Program-made: the position numbers and the translations under genes | DNA from: Saprospiraceae bacterium | GTDB taxonomy: Bacteria; Bacteroidota; Bacteroidia; Chitinophagales; Saprospiraceae | DNA: 32,883 nucleotides | Direction of reading: 5' to 3' | Assembly (NCBI GenBank): GCA_015490175.1 | Contig: WFYJ01000025.1 | Coordinates: forward strand, 1 to 32,883 | Notes under the pieces: model-generated | Databases searched by the model: none | Seen by the model: only the letters and a program-made list of their open reading frames with translations | What the model was told of the DNA's origin: nothing | In this document: piece by piece, positions 24,094 to 32,439 of the stretch | Layout of the letters: each line of letters starts with the position of its first letter | Position numbering within the stretch: the first letter of the stretch is position 1

Positions 24094-24262
24094 CGGGGCA
24101 AAATTAATTTAAAATCAACGCATGCAAGGACGCGATGTGCTCTTTGGCAGCGGGAAATGCGGAACGGGAGTGTCTTTTTCCGAACATTCTGGCCGGATGT
24201 CTGATTTTAGTCAAAGAAAATATGCGGACAAATCGCTCTTTTTGCCATCAAAGCCCTTGACA

Positions 24263-25198
24263 ATGAAATACCTGCCTCTGTGGTCTGCGGTGCTGCTGCT
24301 TTACGCGGCATGCCAAACGCCCGATGATGCACCGGCGAGTGTGGTGCGTTCTGATGTCGAAAAACCCGAAGCGGCTACCGTCCCTCCGGCCGATCCGCGT
24401 CAGTTTACCGATTACTGGTACAGCGGGCAGGGCGAGCTCAACAGCTATGCCCTCACGCAATGGCGCTATGGCGAGCCGCGCCAGGGCGATGCCGTGCTGG
24501 TATTCGTCACCGAGCCGTTCAGCGAGAAGAAGCAGGTCAAGCTCGATCATCCCGAGGCCGATCCCACCGACGAAGTGAGCGTGCTCAAGCTCAACCACAT
24601 CCGCAAATTTCCCACGGGCGTGTACGACTATTCGATGATGACGTCGGTATTCACGCCGGTCGATAGCCGCAGGTATCCGCGGACGCTCAAGCTGACGGCT
24701 ACCTCGCAGGAGTGGTGCGGCCATACGTTCATGCAATTCAACCTGAAAGGCAAGCAATACCGCACGCAGTTGTTTTCTTACTTCGAATCGGAAGGCGACC
24801 AGGACCGCGAGCTGAAAGCGGCATTACTGGAAGACGAAATTTTCACCCGCTTGCGCCTCGATCCCGCAATGTTTCAGGATGAACAGGTGTTGGAGCTGAT
24901 TCCGGCTGCCCACTATCTGCGGTTGCATCATCAGGCGGCGGTGCCCCGACAGGCCCGCATCCGCCACCAGCGGCAGGAAAGCGGCACCTGGCTCATCGTC
25001 GAATACCTCCATCTGCCGCGCACGCTGCGCATCCGCTACGAGACCGAATTTCCGTACCGCATCCTCGAATGGCTCGAAGACGACGACGGCCGGCTCACGC
25101 GGGCGGTGCTCAGGCAGACCCTGCGTCTGCCCTACTGGCAGCATCACGACAACGACGACCTGCCGCTGCGCGACTCGTTGCAACTGCGCTGTTTCTGA
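24263..25198 (+). CDS. Putative lipoprotein of unknown function
   Basis: I do not recognise this 311-aa protein. Its first 17 residues (MKYLPLWSAVLLLYAAC) look like a lipoprotein signal with lipidation at Cys17, although Tyr at position -3 of the lipobox is atypical. The mature part begins with an acidic linker and then a mixed alpha/beta domain with conserved-looking aromatic clusters (QFTDYWYSGQGELNSYAL, near residues 48-65, and EWCGHTFMQFNLKG near 150-163). This pattern is common in uncharacterised Bacteroidota septum- or envelope-associated lipoproteins. The frame is open from an ATG at 24122, which would add 47 residues, but the signal sequence supports 24263. It converges on the ROK kinase gene with only 13 bp between stops. 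Confidence 0.72.
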   Translation: MKYLPLWSAVLLLYAACQTPDDAPASVVRSDVEKPEAATVPPADPRQFTDYWYSGQGELNSYALTQWRYGEPRQGDAVLVFVTEPFSEKKQVKLDHPEADPTDEVSVLKLNHIRKFPTGVYDYSMMTSVFTPVDSRRYPRTLKLTATSQEWCGHTFMQFNLKGKQYRTQLFSYFESEGDQDRELKAALLEDEIFTRLRLDPAMFQDEQVLELIPAAHYLRLHHQAAVPRQARIRHQRQESGTWLIVEYLHLPRTLRIRYETEFPYRILEWLEDDDGRLTRAVLRQTLRLPYWQHHDNDDLPLRDSLQLRCF

Positions 25199-25211
25199 AG
25201 GAACAATGCCC

Positions 25212-26114
25212 TCACAGCAGGGCCGCGCCGAACACGCCGGCGCTGTCGCCGAGGGTGGGCCGCAGGAAGACCGTCTCCATGCGGGTGTTGAAGACGTATT
25301 TTGCGGCTTCTGCCACGCCATCCTCGTACAGCAGTTCGATATTGCTCACGCCGCCGCCCAGCACGATGGCATCGGGGTCGAGGATGTTGATGACCTGGGC
25401 GATGGCCCTTCCAAACTGCTTCACCAGCCGCTCCATGGTAGCCGTGGCGTGCGGGTCGGTGCCGGCCTTGTGGCGCGCCACCACTTCCCTGAGCGGCCGC
25501 CGTTCGCCGGCCAGTGAGGCATAGTATCGTTCGAGGGCGGGGCCGCTCAGCACCGTTTCCACGCAGCCTTCGCGACCACAATAGCACGGGCCGCCACTGG
25601 CATCGAGGAAGTTGTGGCCCCATTCGCCGGCAATGCCCTGGCGCCCGTAGAGCACCTTGCCGTCAACCACGATGCCGCCACCCACACCCGTGCCCATGAT
25701 GACGCCAAAGACGACGCGGGCCTCGGGCAGATGCTCCCGCACGGCGCCCCAACGCGCTTCGGCCAGCGCGAAGCAGTTGGCGTCGTTGGCAATGCGTACC
25801 GGCACCTTGAGCAGGGCTTCGATGTCGCGCTGGAAAGATTTGCCGTTGAGGCAGACAGTGTTGGAGTTCTTGAGCGTTTGCGTCTGCGGGTCGAGCGAGC
25901 CGGGCGTGCCCATGCCGATGCGCGTGGGCCGCATGCCCACCTCCGACATCATCGTCTCGACCAGCTTCTGTATCTGGCGCAGAATGTGCGTGTAGCCCTT
26001 GCCGGCTTCCGTGGGCACGCGCATGCGGCACAACACGTTCATGGTGTCGGGTCCGTCGAGCACGACGCCTTCGATCTTCGTTCCGCCCAGATCAATGCCC
26101 CAGAGAGGAACCAT
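25212..26114 (-). CDS. ROK-family sugar kinase (glucokinase-like)
   Basis: This 300-aa cytoplasmic kinase phosphorylates a hexose, most likely glucose. The phosphate-binding loop DLGGTK is at residues 8-13, the catalytic Asp111 lies in ANDANCFALAE, and a second ATP-binding loop is GTGVGGG (141-147). The ROK zinc site is complete: His167 in EWGHN and Cys177, Cys179 and Cys184 in CYCGREGC. The absence of an N-terminal helix-turn-helix excludes the NagC/XylR regulators of the family. The start ATG at 26114 places MVPLWGIDLGGTK at the N-terminus; the open frame continues upstream without family similarity. A perfect -7 box lies 57 bp upstream. Confidence 0.92.
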   Translation of the reverse strand: MVPLWGIDLGGTKIEGVVLDGPDTMNVLCRMRVPTEAGKGYTHILRQIQKLVETMMSEVGMRPTRIGMGTPGSLDPQTQTLKNSNTVCLNGKSFQRDIEALLKVPVRIANDANCFALAEARWGAVREHLPEARVVFGVIMGTGVGGGIVVDGKVLYGRQGIAGEWGHNFLDASGGPCYCGREGCVETVLSGPALERYYASLAGERRPLREVVARHKAGTDPHATATMERLVKQFGRAIAQVINILDPDAIVLGGGVSNIELLYEDGVAEAAKYVFNTRMETVFLRPTLGDSAGVFGAALL

Positions 26115-26171
26115 GGTCTTTGGCACTTTGCGGGTGATCAATCCCTGCACCAGCAGGAGGTCCAAGGCCGA

Positions 26172-26179
26172 CAAAGTTA
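26172..26179 (-). promoter_or_regulatory. -7 promoter element for the ROK kinase
   Basis: The minus strand reads TAACTTTG, an exact TAnnTTTG match, giving an mRNA leader of about 50 bases. No clear -33 TTTG is present 19-21 bp upstream. Confidence 0.5.
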
Positions 26180-26257
26180 GCGTTTGTGCCCGTAGGGCTT
26201 GTGCTTTTTTCGGCTTCCGCCAAAAATGGCGAGCTTGGCCCCGCAAACAGTGTGCCC

Positions 26258-26779
26258 ATGCCCCTCAACGTAGAGATCAAAGCGCGGTGTGCGCGGCCCG
26301 AAGCCATCCGCGACGTGCTGCGCGGTGCCGAGGCCGAGTTTCGCGGCCAAGACCACCAGATCGACACCTACTTCATCGTGCCGCAGGGTCGCCTCAAGCT
26401 GCGGGAAGGAAACATCGAGAACCACCTCATCTACTACCAGCGGCCCGACGAGGCAGGACCCAAGCGTTCGGAAGTGTACCTGTATCCACCGTCCGACAGT
26501 GCGGCCCTGCATGCCCTCTTGCGCGAGGCCCTCGGCGTGCGCGTGGTGGTGGACAAACTGCGCGAGATCTGGTTCGTCGGCAACGTCAAGTTCCACATCG
26601 ACGAGGTGAAGGGACTGGGCAGCTTCGTCGAGATCGAAGCCATCGACCGCGACGGCACCATCGGCGAAGCGGTGCTGCAGCGCCAGTGCGCCGAGTGGAT
26701 GGCGCGCTTCGGCATCTGCCACGAAGACCTCATCGAGGAATCCTACAGCGACATGCTGCTGCGCCGGCAAGGTGTGTGA
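26258..26779 (+). CDS. CYTH-domain protein (class IV adenylate cyclase / triphosphatase-like)
   Basis: This 173-aa protein is a single CYTH beta-tunnel. The N-terminal signature is NVEIKAR (4-10), with Glu6 and Lys8 of the ExExK motif but Asn in place of the first Glu, as is common in this subgroup. Further tunnel residues are QIDTYF (34-39), GRLKLRE (44-50), YYQRPDEAGPK (59-69) and DEVKGLGSFVEIE (115-127). CYTH enzymes hydrolyse or cyclise organic triphosphates with divalent metals; relatives of this size are often labelled class IV adenylate cyclase, but thiamine-triphosphatase-type activity is equally possible. The start is the ATG at 26258, preferred over 26186 because the motif then sits at the N-terminus. 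It is divergent from the ROK kinase gene. Confidence 0.88.
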   Translation: MPLNVEIKARCARPEAIRDVLRGAEAEFRGQDHQIDTYFIVPQGRLKLREGNIENHLIYYQRPDEAGPKRSEVYLYPPSDSAALHALLREALGVRVVVDKLREIWFVGNVKFHIDEVKGLGSFVEIEAIDRDGTIGEAVLQRQCAEWMARFGICHEDLIEESYSDMLLRRQGV

Positions 26780-26869
26780 CCGCGTTTTTTGAGGAATCAG
26801 GCATCGAGGCTGCGCAAGTCGAGCGTATAGCGTTTTTTGTGTTGACTATCAGGTGCTTGAGCGATTTCT

Positions 26870-27046
26870 GAGGCCACTGAAAAAACCCCAAATCTCGCGC
26901 AAAACTTGTTCCGAGCCTTCGGAAACCTGTTCCGACTTGTCGGAAAGCTTGCCCCCGGCGAGCCGGAGCTTGTTCCGACTTGTCGGAAGCAGGCTCCGAC
27001 CAAAGTCGGGGTTGTCACGGTGTCACGGACTTTTTTCAGTAGCCTC
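26870..27046. repeat. Terminal-inverted-repeat hairpin element, copy C (best preserved)
   Basis: This 177-bp copy has ends GAGGCCACTGAAAAAA and, in reverse complement, GAGGCTACTGAAAAAAGTCC, which pair over nearly their whole length. It holds hairpins TTCCGA-GCCT-TCGGAA (26909-26924), TTCCGACTTGTCGGAA twice (26930-26945 and 26973-26988) and GACCAAAGTC before GGGG. It begins 90 bp after the CYTH gene and is followed by the shared flank (27047-27134), which runs up to the acetyltransferase start. Confidence 0.85.
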
Positions 27047-27134
27047 ATTCCTCGCTTCCTCGATTGCTCATCCATTCAAACCGCAGCTTTCAGGCGCAGC
27101 AGCACGCCGTTTGAACGCAGTTTTTCAACCAGGA
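27047..27134. repeat. Intergenic repeat flank upstream of the acetyltransferase gene
   Basis: ATTCCTCGCTTCCTCGATTG, then AACCGCAG, then GTTTGAACGCAGTTTTTC and AACCAGG match the reverse complement of 32690-32768 block by block. The repeat ends three bases before the ATG at 27138, so the gene's leader and any promoter must come from repeat DNA. Confidence 0.75.
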
Positions 27135-27137
27135 CCC

Positions 27138-27770
27138 ATGTCTTCCTTTCGGAAAATCGAGCTCGAGGGCTGGCCGCGTCGCCCCGCCTACGAGTTTTTC
27201 AGGGATTTTGAATTGCCTTTCTGGAACGTGACCGTCCCGGTCGAGGTCGGGCCGTTGCGGCGCTGGTGCCGGCGCACGGGACACGGCTTCTTCCCGGCCA
27301 GTCTGTGGCTGTGCACGCGTGCGGCCAACGAGGTGCCCGAGCTGCGGCAGCGCCTGCGCCCCGAGGGCGTCATCGAGTGGGACGTGCTCTATGCCGGCTC
27401 GACGGTGCTGCACGACGACCACACCTTCACCTTCTGCTACTTCGACTACGATCCCGACCCGGACGTTTTTTGCCGAAAGGCAAAAGCACGCCTCGAGGCC
27501 CATCGGGCGGGCAAGGTGTTCGCGCCGCGCGACGAGGCCGACGACCTGATCCACTTCTCGGTGCTGCCCTGGTTGCCGTTTATGGGCTTTCAGCATGCGC
27601 GACGCCTGGGGCGTGCCGACTCGGTGCCGAAGATCGTGCTCGGCAAGTTCGAAGCGCGGGACGGCCACATCCGCATGCCCGTCTCGATCGAGGTGCACCA
27701 TGCCCTCGTCGATGGCTACCACGTGGGGCGGTTTTTCGAGCGAATGGCGGCCCTGCAGGCTGCGCTTTGA
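27138..27770 (+). CDS. CatA-like (chloramphenicol acetyltransferase family) O-acetyltransferase
   Basis: This 210-aa protein matches the length and plan of type A chloramphenicol acetyltransferases, which are cytoplasmic trimers that transfer acetyl from acetyl-CoA to a hydroxyl. The C-terminal active-site motif is intact: HHALVDGYHVGRFF (187-200), with His188 as catalytic base and Asp192 as its structural partner. The N-terminal region (YEFFRDFELPFWNVT) also matches the family. Whether it acts on chloramphenicol is unknown; many chromosomal relatives do not. The start is the ATG at 27138 (MSSFRKIELEGW); the frame is open far upstream, but that part translates repeat DNA. A perfect copy of the hairpin word lies inside at 27468-27485. 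It converges on the formate dehydrogenase gene. Confidence 0.87.
   Translation: MSSFRKIELEGWPRRPAYEFFRDFELPFWNVTVPVEVGPLRRWCRRTGHGFFPASLWLCTRAANEVPELRQRLRPEGVIEWDVLYAGSTVLHDDHTFTFCYFDYDPDPDVFCRKAKARLEAHRAGKVFAPRDEADDLIHFSVLPWLPFMGFQHARRLGRADSVPKIVLGKFEARDGHIRMPVSIEVHHALVDGYHVGRFFERMAALQAAL
27468..27485. repeat. Highly iterated hairpin word (best copy): TTTTGCC-GAAA-GGCAAAA
   Basis: This is a 7-bp perfect stem around a GAAA loop, inside the CatA-like gene. The 10-base core GCCGAAAGGC or its complement GCCTTTCGGC also occurs exactly at 4279, 12278, 18047, 21030, 22379 and 23452. A shorter form, TTGCGAAAGC or its complement, occurs at 411, 3334, 5904, 27776 and 30641. One-base variants are at 10605, 13965, 15132, 22844 and 31322. 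Most copies are inside genes and are read in different frames (LPFGK, LPKGK, AFRQ, SLSAN, CRKAK). Confidence 0.85.
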
Positions 27771-27857
27771 TTATTGCTTTCGCAAAATGCCGCCCTGCTA
27801 CCGTCCGGTGCACCATTGCCGCAGCCGGTGTGCGACGCGCGGATGAAAGGTAGCGAC

Positions 27858-30626
27858 TCATGCTTGTGCCGCCGCTTCGGTCAGCTTGCGGATGCGGACG
27901 GCCACGACCTTGTATTCGGGGCAGTCGGCCACGGGGTCGTGCACGTCGCTGGTGATGCGGTTGAGCAGGATGTCGGGGAAGTGGAAGGTGGTGCTGAGCA
28001 CGCCGGGCTTCACCTCTTCGGTGACGCGGGCGCGGATGTGCACCTTGCCGCGCGGCGATTCCACCTCGACCCGATCGCCCGTGTGGATGCCGTGGGTGGC
28101 GGCATCGACGGGGTGAATCAGCAATACGTCTTCGCGCACCAGCTCGCGGTTGGGCGTGCGGCGCGTCATGGTGCCGGCGTTGTAGTGTTCGAGCGTGCGG
28201 TTGGTGGTGAGGATGAAGGGATAGTCGTGGTGGTATTCCGCGATTTCCTCCGTTTCGATGAAGTTGGTGAACACCAGCCGGCCCTTGCCGCGCTTGAACG
28301 ATTCCTGGTGCAGCACCTTGGTGTCGGTGCCGTCGGGTTTGACGGGCCACTGCTTGCCGTTGGGGCCCAGCTCGTCCCACCTGACACCTGCAAAGAAGGG
28401 CACGATCTGGCTGATCTCTTCGAGCACGCCGGCGGCGGTATAGGGCGGTTGCGGATAACCCAGCCGGTTCATCATCTCGACGTAGATCTGGCCGTCGGGC
28501 TTGGCCTCGCCGACGGGATCCACCACTTTCTGCACGCGCTGGATGCGGCGCTCGCCATTGGTGAAGGTGCCTTCCTTTTCGAGGAAGGAAGCGGCGGGCA
28601 GCACTACGTGGGCCAGCTTCGAGGTTTCGGTGGGGAAGATTTCCTGTACGACCAGCAGGTCGAGTTTCTTGAGTGCGGCGATGACTTTTTCCGAGTTGGG
28701 GTCGCTCTGTACCACGTCTTCGCCGGTGATCCACAGGGCCTTGAGCTTGCCTTCGAGGGCCGCCTCATACATCTTCGGGATGGTGTATCCCGACTTGCGC
28801 GGCATGGGCCGTCCGTAGAAGCGCTCGAACTTGTGGATGATTTCGGGATCTTCGACGGGCAGATAGCCGGCTCCCTGGTAGGGCTGCACGCCCATGTCGG
28901 CAGCGCCCTGCACGTTGTTCTGGCCGCGCAAGGGGTTGACACCGGTGCCGCGCCGCCCCACGTTGCCCGTGATCATGGCCAGGTCGGCGATCTGCATCAC
29001 GGCGTAGGTGCCCTGATAGTGCTCCGTCACGCCCAGGCCGTGGAACGACATGGCGGCCCTGGCCGAGCCGTAGGTGATGGCTGCGGCGCGCACCTGTTCG
29101 CGCGGCACGCCGGTGACGCGCTCCAGCTCGTCGATGTCGAGGCTGAGGATGCCGTCGCGAAATGCTTCCCAGCCTTCGGTGCGGCGCTGGATGAAGTCCT
29201 CATCGACCAGCCCTTCGGTGATGATGTAGTAGAGCATCATGTCGAGCAGGGCCACGTTGGTGCCGGGGCGCAGTTGCAGGTGGTGCGTGGCGTATCGGGC
29301 CAGCTCGGTGCGCCGCGGATCCACGACGATGAGCGGCACGCCTTTCATGGCTTTTTGCTTGATTTTGGCGCCGGTGACGGGGTGTGCGGCCGTCGGGTTG
29401 GCGCCGATGAGGAGGATGCACTCGGTGTACTCGAGATCTTCGATCGAGTTGGTGGCGGCGCCGGTGCCGAAAGTGCGCTGCATGCCGATCGCCGTGGGCG
29501 AGTGGCACACGCGCGCGCAGCCGTCGATGTTGTTGGTGCCGATGACAGCGCGGATCATCTTTTGCATGAGGTAGTTCTCCTCATTGGTGGTGCGTGCCGA
29601 CGAGATGCCGGCGATGGCGTCGGGGCCGTACTGCTCGCGGATGGCCAGCAGCTTCTCGGCAATGTAATCGTAGGCCTCGTCCCAGCTCACGCGCTCGAAT
29701 TGGTCGCCACGGCGGATCATGGGGTACTTCAGCCGATCGGGGTGCTTGTAGAACTTGAACGCATAGCGCCCTTTGAGGCAGGTGTGGCCGGCGTTCACTT
29801 CGGCATCCCAGGGCGCAGTGATGCTGAGGATCTCGCCTTCCTTGACGTTGACCTCGAGCTGGCAGCCCACGCCACAGTAGGTGCAGGTGGTGCGCACCTT
29901 GTCCTGGCCGAGCCAGGCCTTGCTCTGGTACACGTCGTGGATGGCGCTGGTGGGGCAAGCCTGCACGCAGGCGCCGCACGATACGCAGTCGGACTCGAGG
30001 AAGTTGCCGTCGAGCCCCATGATGATGGTGTTGTCGAAGCCGCGCCCCTTGACGCCCAGCACGAACTGGCCCTGCACCTCGTCGCACGCACGCACGCAGC
30101 GGTAGCACATGATGCACTTCGACAGGTCGGCGCGCAGATAGGGGTGGCTGCTGTCTTTTTCGCGATCGGTGTGGGTCTTGCCTTTGGGGTAGCGCACGTC
30201 GCGGATACCGACGCGGGCGGCCACGTCCTGCAGCTCGCAGTTGCCGTTCACCTCGCAGGTGAGGCAGTCGAGCGGGTGGTCGGTGAGCACCAGCTCGATG
30301 ATGTTGCGGCGCAGCCTTTTGATTTTTTCACTTTCCGTAAAAATGACCATGCCCGGCTCGACGGGCGTATGGCAGGAGGCAACCGTCTTGAGGTGCATGC
30401 CGTTGCCGGCCTTGCCCACTTCGACACTGCACACGCGGCACGAGCCGAACGGCTCGAGGTTGGGGGCGTCGCAGAGGGTGGGCACCAGCTTGTCGCCGCG
30501 ATGGCGGCGGATGAACTGCAGGATGGTCTCGCCGGGCCGGATCTCGAAGGGCTGGCCGTTGATCCAGGCGGTGTGGCCGGTGGTGGCCGCCGAGGGAGCA
30601 TTATGCTGGGTGGTTGCGGTTTTCAT
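27858..30626 (-). CDS. fdhA: NAD-linked formate dehydrogenase, catalytic (alpha) subunit
   Basis: This 922-aa cytoplasmic molybdo- or tungsto-enzyme subunit oxidises formate to CO2. Domains in order: a [2Fe-2S] ferredoxin domain (C52, C63, C66, C85); a His-Cys3 [4Fe-4S] site (H117, C121, C124, C130); two ferredoxin-type [4Fe-4S] clusters (C171/174/177/181 and C214/217/220/224); a [4Fe-4S] site at the head of the catalytic domain (C248, C251, C255, C283); then the bis-MGD domain with the active-site Cys374 in ARVCHSPT, encoded by TGC and not a selenocysteine codon. The C-terminal dinucleotide-binding domain is complete. The architecture is that of FdsA-type soluble enzymes, and the ARVCHSPT motif separates it from complex I NuoG. 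It follows the NADH-binding subunit gene by 65 bp on the same strand. No fdhD or gamma-subunit gene is in view. Confidence 0.92.
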   Translation of the reverse strand: MKTATTQHNAPSAATTGHTAWINGQPFEIRPGETILQFIRRHRGDKLVPTLCDAPNLEPFGSCRVCSVEVGKAGNGMHLKTVASCHTPVEPGMVIFTESEKIKRLRRNIIELVLTDHPLDCLTCEVNGNCELQDVAARVGIRDVRYPKGKTHTDREKDSSHPYLRADLSKCIMCYRCVRACDEVQGQFVLGVKGRGFDNTIIMGLDGNFLESDCVSCGACVQACPTSAIHDVYQSKAWLGQDKVRTTCTYCGVGCQLEVNVKEGEILSITAPWDAEVNAGHTCLKGRYAFKFYKHPDRLKYPMIRRGDQFERVSWDEAYDYIAEKLLAIREQYGPDAIAGISSARTTNEENYLMQKMIRAVIGTNNIDGCARVCHSPTAIGMQRTFGTGAATNSIEDLEYTECILLIGANPTAAHPVTGAKIKQKAMKGVPLIVVDPRRTELARYATHHLQLRPGTNVALLDMMLYYIITEGLVDEDFIQRRTEGWEAFRDGILSLDIDELERVTGVPREQVRAAAITYGSARAAMSFHGLGVTEHYQGTYAVMQIADLAMITGNVGRRGTGVNPLRGQNNVQGAADMGVQPYQGAGYLPVEDPEIIHKFERFYGRPMPRKSGYTIPKMYEAALEGKLKALWITGEDVVQSDPNSEKVIAALKKLDLLVVQEIFPTETSKLAHVVLPAASFLEKEGTFTNGERRIQRVQKVVDPVGEAKPDGQIYVEMMNRLGYPQPPYTAAGVLEEISQIVPFFAGVRWDELGPNGKQWPVKPDGTDTKVLHQESFKRGKGRLVFTNFIETEEIAEYHHDYPFILTTNRTLEHYNAGTMTRRTPNRELVREDVLLIHPVDAATHGIHTGDRVEVESPRGKVHIRARVTEEVKPGVLSTTFHFPDILLNRITSDVHDPVADCPEYKVVAVRIRKLTEAAAQA

Positions 30627-30691
30627 GGTCGGATGGATTTTTGCGAAAGCGGACCTGGAAGGGTGACTTCAGGCTTGCGGAGTGCACATGG

Positions 30692-32347
30692 TCATCGGAA
30701 GTATGCTTCGAGCTCATCGCCGAAATACTGCAGGGCGTTGTACACGGGCAGCGGCATGCCGCCGCCGAGGGCGCAGAGCGAGCCTTCCTTGAGGGTCAGC
30801 AGCAGGTCGTCGAACAGCTCGCGCTCGATGCGGTATCCGTTGGTGCGGGCCTTGTGCAGCAGCTCCTGGCCGCGCACCGAGCCGATGCGGCAGGGGAAGC
30901 ATTTGCCACAGCTCTCATGAGCCGTGAAGGCGAACAGGTGCTCCAGGTACTCGATCATCGGGAAGTCTTCGGGCACGCTGACCACGCTGGCATGACCCAG
31001 CAGGAAGCCAGCTTGCGCAAACGACTCGAAATCAACGGTCAACTCGTCGATTTTGCCGACAGGCACCAGTCCGCCGAGCGGGCCGCCGATGTGGAGGGCC
31101 TTGACGGGCTTTCGGAAGCCCTGGCCCAGCTCATCGACCACGGTGCGCAGCGGCGTGCCCATGGCCACCTCATAGACGCCCGGCCGCCGGAAGGCGCTGT
31201 CGAGCGACAGCAGCTTGGTGCCGGTCGATTGGTCGGTGCCGATGGCGGCGAAGGCCGCACCGCCATGCTCGAGGATCCACGGCAGGTTGGCCAGTGTTTC
31301 GACGTTGTTGACCACGGTGGGTTTGCCGAAAAGGCCATACTGCACGGGGTAGGGCGGGCGCACGCGCACCTCGGGGCGTTGCCCCTCGATGCTGGCCAGC
31401 AGTGCCGTCTCTTCGCCGCAGATGTAGGACCCGCGCGCCTTGACGGGCTTGAGCAGGAAGCTGAAGCCGCTGCCCAGGATGTCGTGGCCGAGCAGCCCTG
31501 CCTCTTGCAGCGTCTGGATGGCTTGGCGGACGGCTTCCACGCTGTCGGGGTATTCGTATCGGATGTACACCACGCCGCGCTCGGCGCCGGCGGCGCGTCC
31601 GGCGATGAGCATGCCAAGCAGCAGCTTCACGGTGCGCTGCTCCAACAGGTAGCGGTCGGAGTAGGAGCCGGGGTCGCCTTCGTCGGCATTGCAAACGATG
31701 AATTTCACATCGCCTTCGGCTTTGGCGCAGGCCTCCAGCTTGATGCCGATGGGGAAGCCGGCGCCGCCGCGCCCGCGCAGGCGCGATGCATGGATCTCGT
31801 CGAGCAGTTGTTGCGGGCTGGTGGCGATCAGCTTTTCGACCAGCGCACGGGCCTGCTCCAGCGAGTAGTCTGGGGTGGTGAGTATGGGCCGGCCGGTGGC
31901 GGCCACGGCATAGGTGTCGGCCGGGGCGGCTTCGGCTCGGGGCAGCGCCTCGTCGAGCAGGCTCAGGGCCTCGTGTCCCGAGAAATTGCGCCCCTGATAG
32001 TGGAAGGCGTGGTTTTCGTGGCAGCGGCCCAGGCAGGTCATTTCGCCGATTTCGTCGGGCTCGAAGTGCTGCAGCAGTTTTTTGCGCAGCTCGTGCTGTG
32101 TGCCGGCGCACAGGCAAGCCGTGCCGTTGCACACGAAGACCTTTTTGTCCTTGTTTTCGGGTCTGGTGAAGTCGTAAAACGTGCCCGTGCCGTACACGGC
32201 GGCATCGCCGACGAGGTATTCCTCGGCAAGCTGGTGGGCGGCATCGCGGGTCAGGTAGCCGTCGGCATCGGCATACTGCCCGATTTTCTCGAAGAGATTG
32301 TCGTCGAGGCCCTTGCGGCCTGACAGCGAAGTGATGTTTTTTGACAT
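30692..32347 (-). CDS. NAD-linked formate dehydrogenase, NADH/FMN subunit (NuoE-NuoF fusion)
   Basis: This 551-aa subunit passes electrons from the formate-oxidising subunit to NAD+. The N-terminal thioredoxin-like [2Fe-2S] domain (about 65-130) has ligands C73, C78, C105 and C109, as in NuoE. The remaining part is NuoF-like: the NADH/FMN site GRGGAGFPIG (192-201), CNADEGDPGSYSDR (219-232), SYICGEETALL (307-317), a SLBB domain (about 390-460) and a [4Fe-4S] site with C480, C483, C486 and C525. This fused form is that of FdsB and the NAD-reducing hydrogenase subunits; pairing with the formate dehydrogenase catalytic gene decides the assignment. It is the first gene of the operon. The start is the ATG at 32347. 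A weak -7-like TAACTTGA lies about 30 bp upstream, and the rest of the upstream region is repeat DNA. Confidence 0.9.
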   Translation of the reverse strand: MSKNITSLSGRKGLDDNLFEKIGQYADADGYLTRDAAHQLAEEYLVGDAAVYGTGTFYDFTRPENKDKKVFVCNGTACLCAGTQHELRKKLLQHFEPDEIGEMTCLGRCHENHAFHYQGRNFSGHEALSLLDEALPRAEAAPADTYAVAATGRPILTTPDYSLEQARALVEKLIATSPQQLLDEIHASRLRGRGGAGFPIGIKLEACAKAEGDVKFIVCNADEGDPGSYSDRYLLEQRTVKLLLGMLIAGRAAGAERGVVYIRYEYPDSVEAVRQAIQTLQEAGLLGHDILGSGFSFLLKPVKARGSYICGEETALLASIEGQRPEVRVRPPYPVQYGLFGKPTVVNNVETLANLPWILEHGGAAFAAIGTDQSTGTKLLSLDSAFRRPGVYEVAMGTPLRTVVDELGQGFRKPVKALHIGGPLGGLVPVGKIDELTVDFESFAQAGFLLGHASVVSVPEDFPMIEYLEHLFAFTAHESCGKCFPCRIGSVRGQELLHKARTNGYRIERELFDDLLLTLKEGSLCALGGGMPLPVYNALQYFGDELEAYFR

Positions 32348-32439
32348 GGCCTTACCGGTTGGGTGATCGGAGCGTCAAGTTACGAAATGTGGTGTTGTCG
32401 TTCCAGTGAGAAATGAGACCGGGGGTGCAGGGTGAAGCG

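Noticed and set aside
24122-24262. A 47-residue N-terminal extension of the lipoprotein gene, or a leader peptide
   Set aside because: The lipoprotein signal sequence begins at 24263, and the extension shows no conserved features, though a promoter-like box upstream of 24122 leaves a small doubt.
29500-29520. A possible selenocysteine codon in the formate dehydrogenase active site
   Set aside because: The codon at position 374 is TGC, an ordinary cysteine.
27774-30920. A 1048-codon open frame on the plus strand opposite the formate dehydrogenase alpha gene
   Set aside because: It is an antisense shadow made open by high GC at third positions. It has no recognisable domain, while the minus-strand frame has every ligand of the family.
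30614-32323. A 569-codon open frame on the plus strand opposite the NADH/FMN subunit gene
   Set aside because: It is a shadow of the same kind; the minus strand encodes an intact NuoE-NuoF protein.
27858-32347. Reading the pair as complex I subunits NuoF and NuoG
   Set aside because: The large subunit has a catalytic Cys in ARVCHSPT and a complete molybdopterin domain, which NuoG lacks, and no other nuo genes are present.
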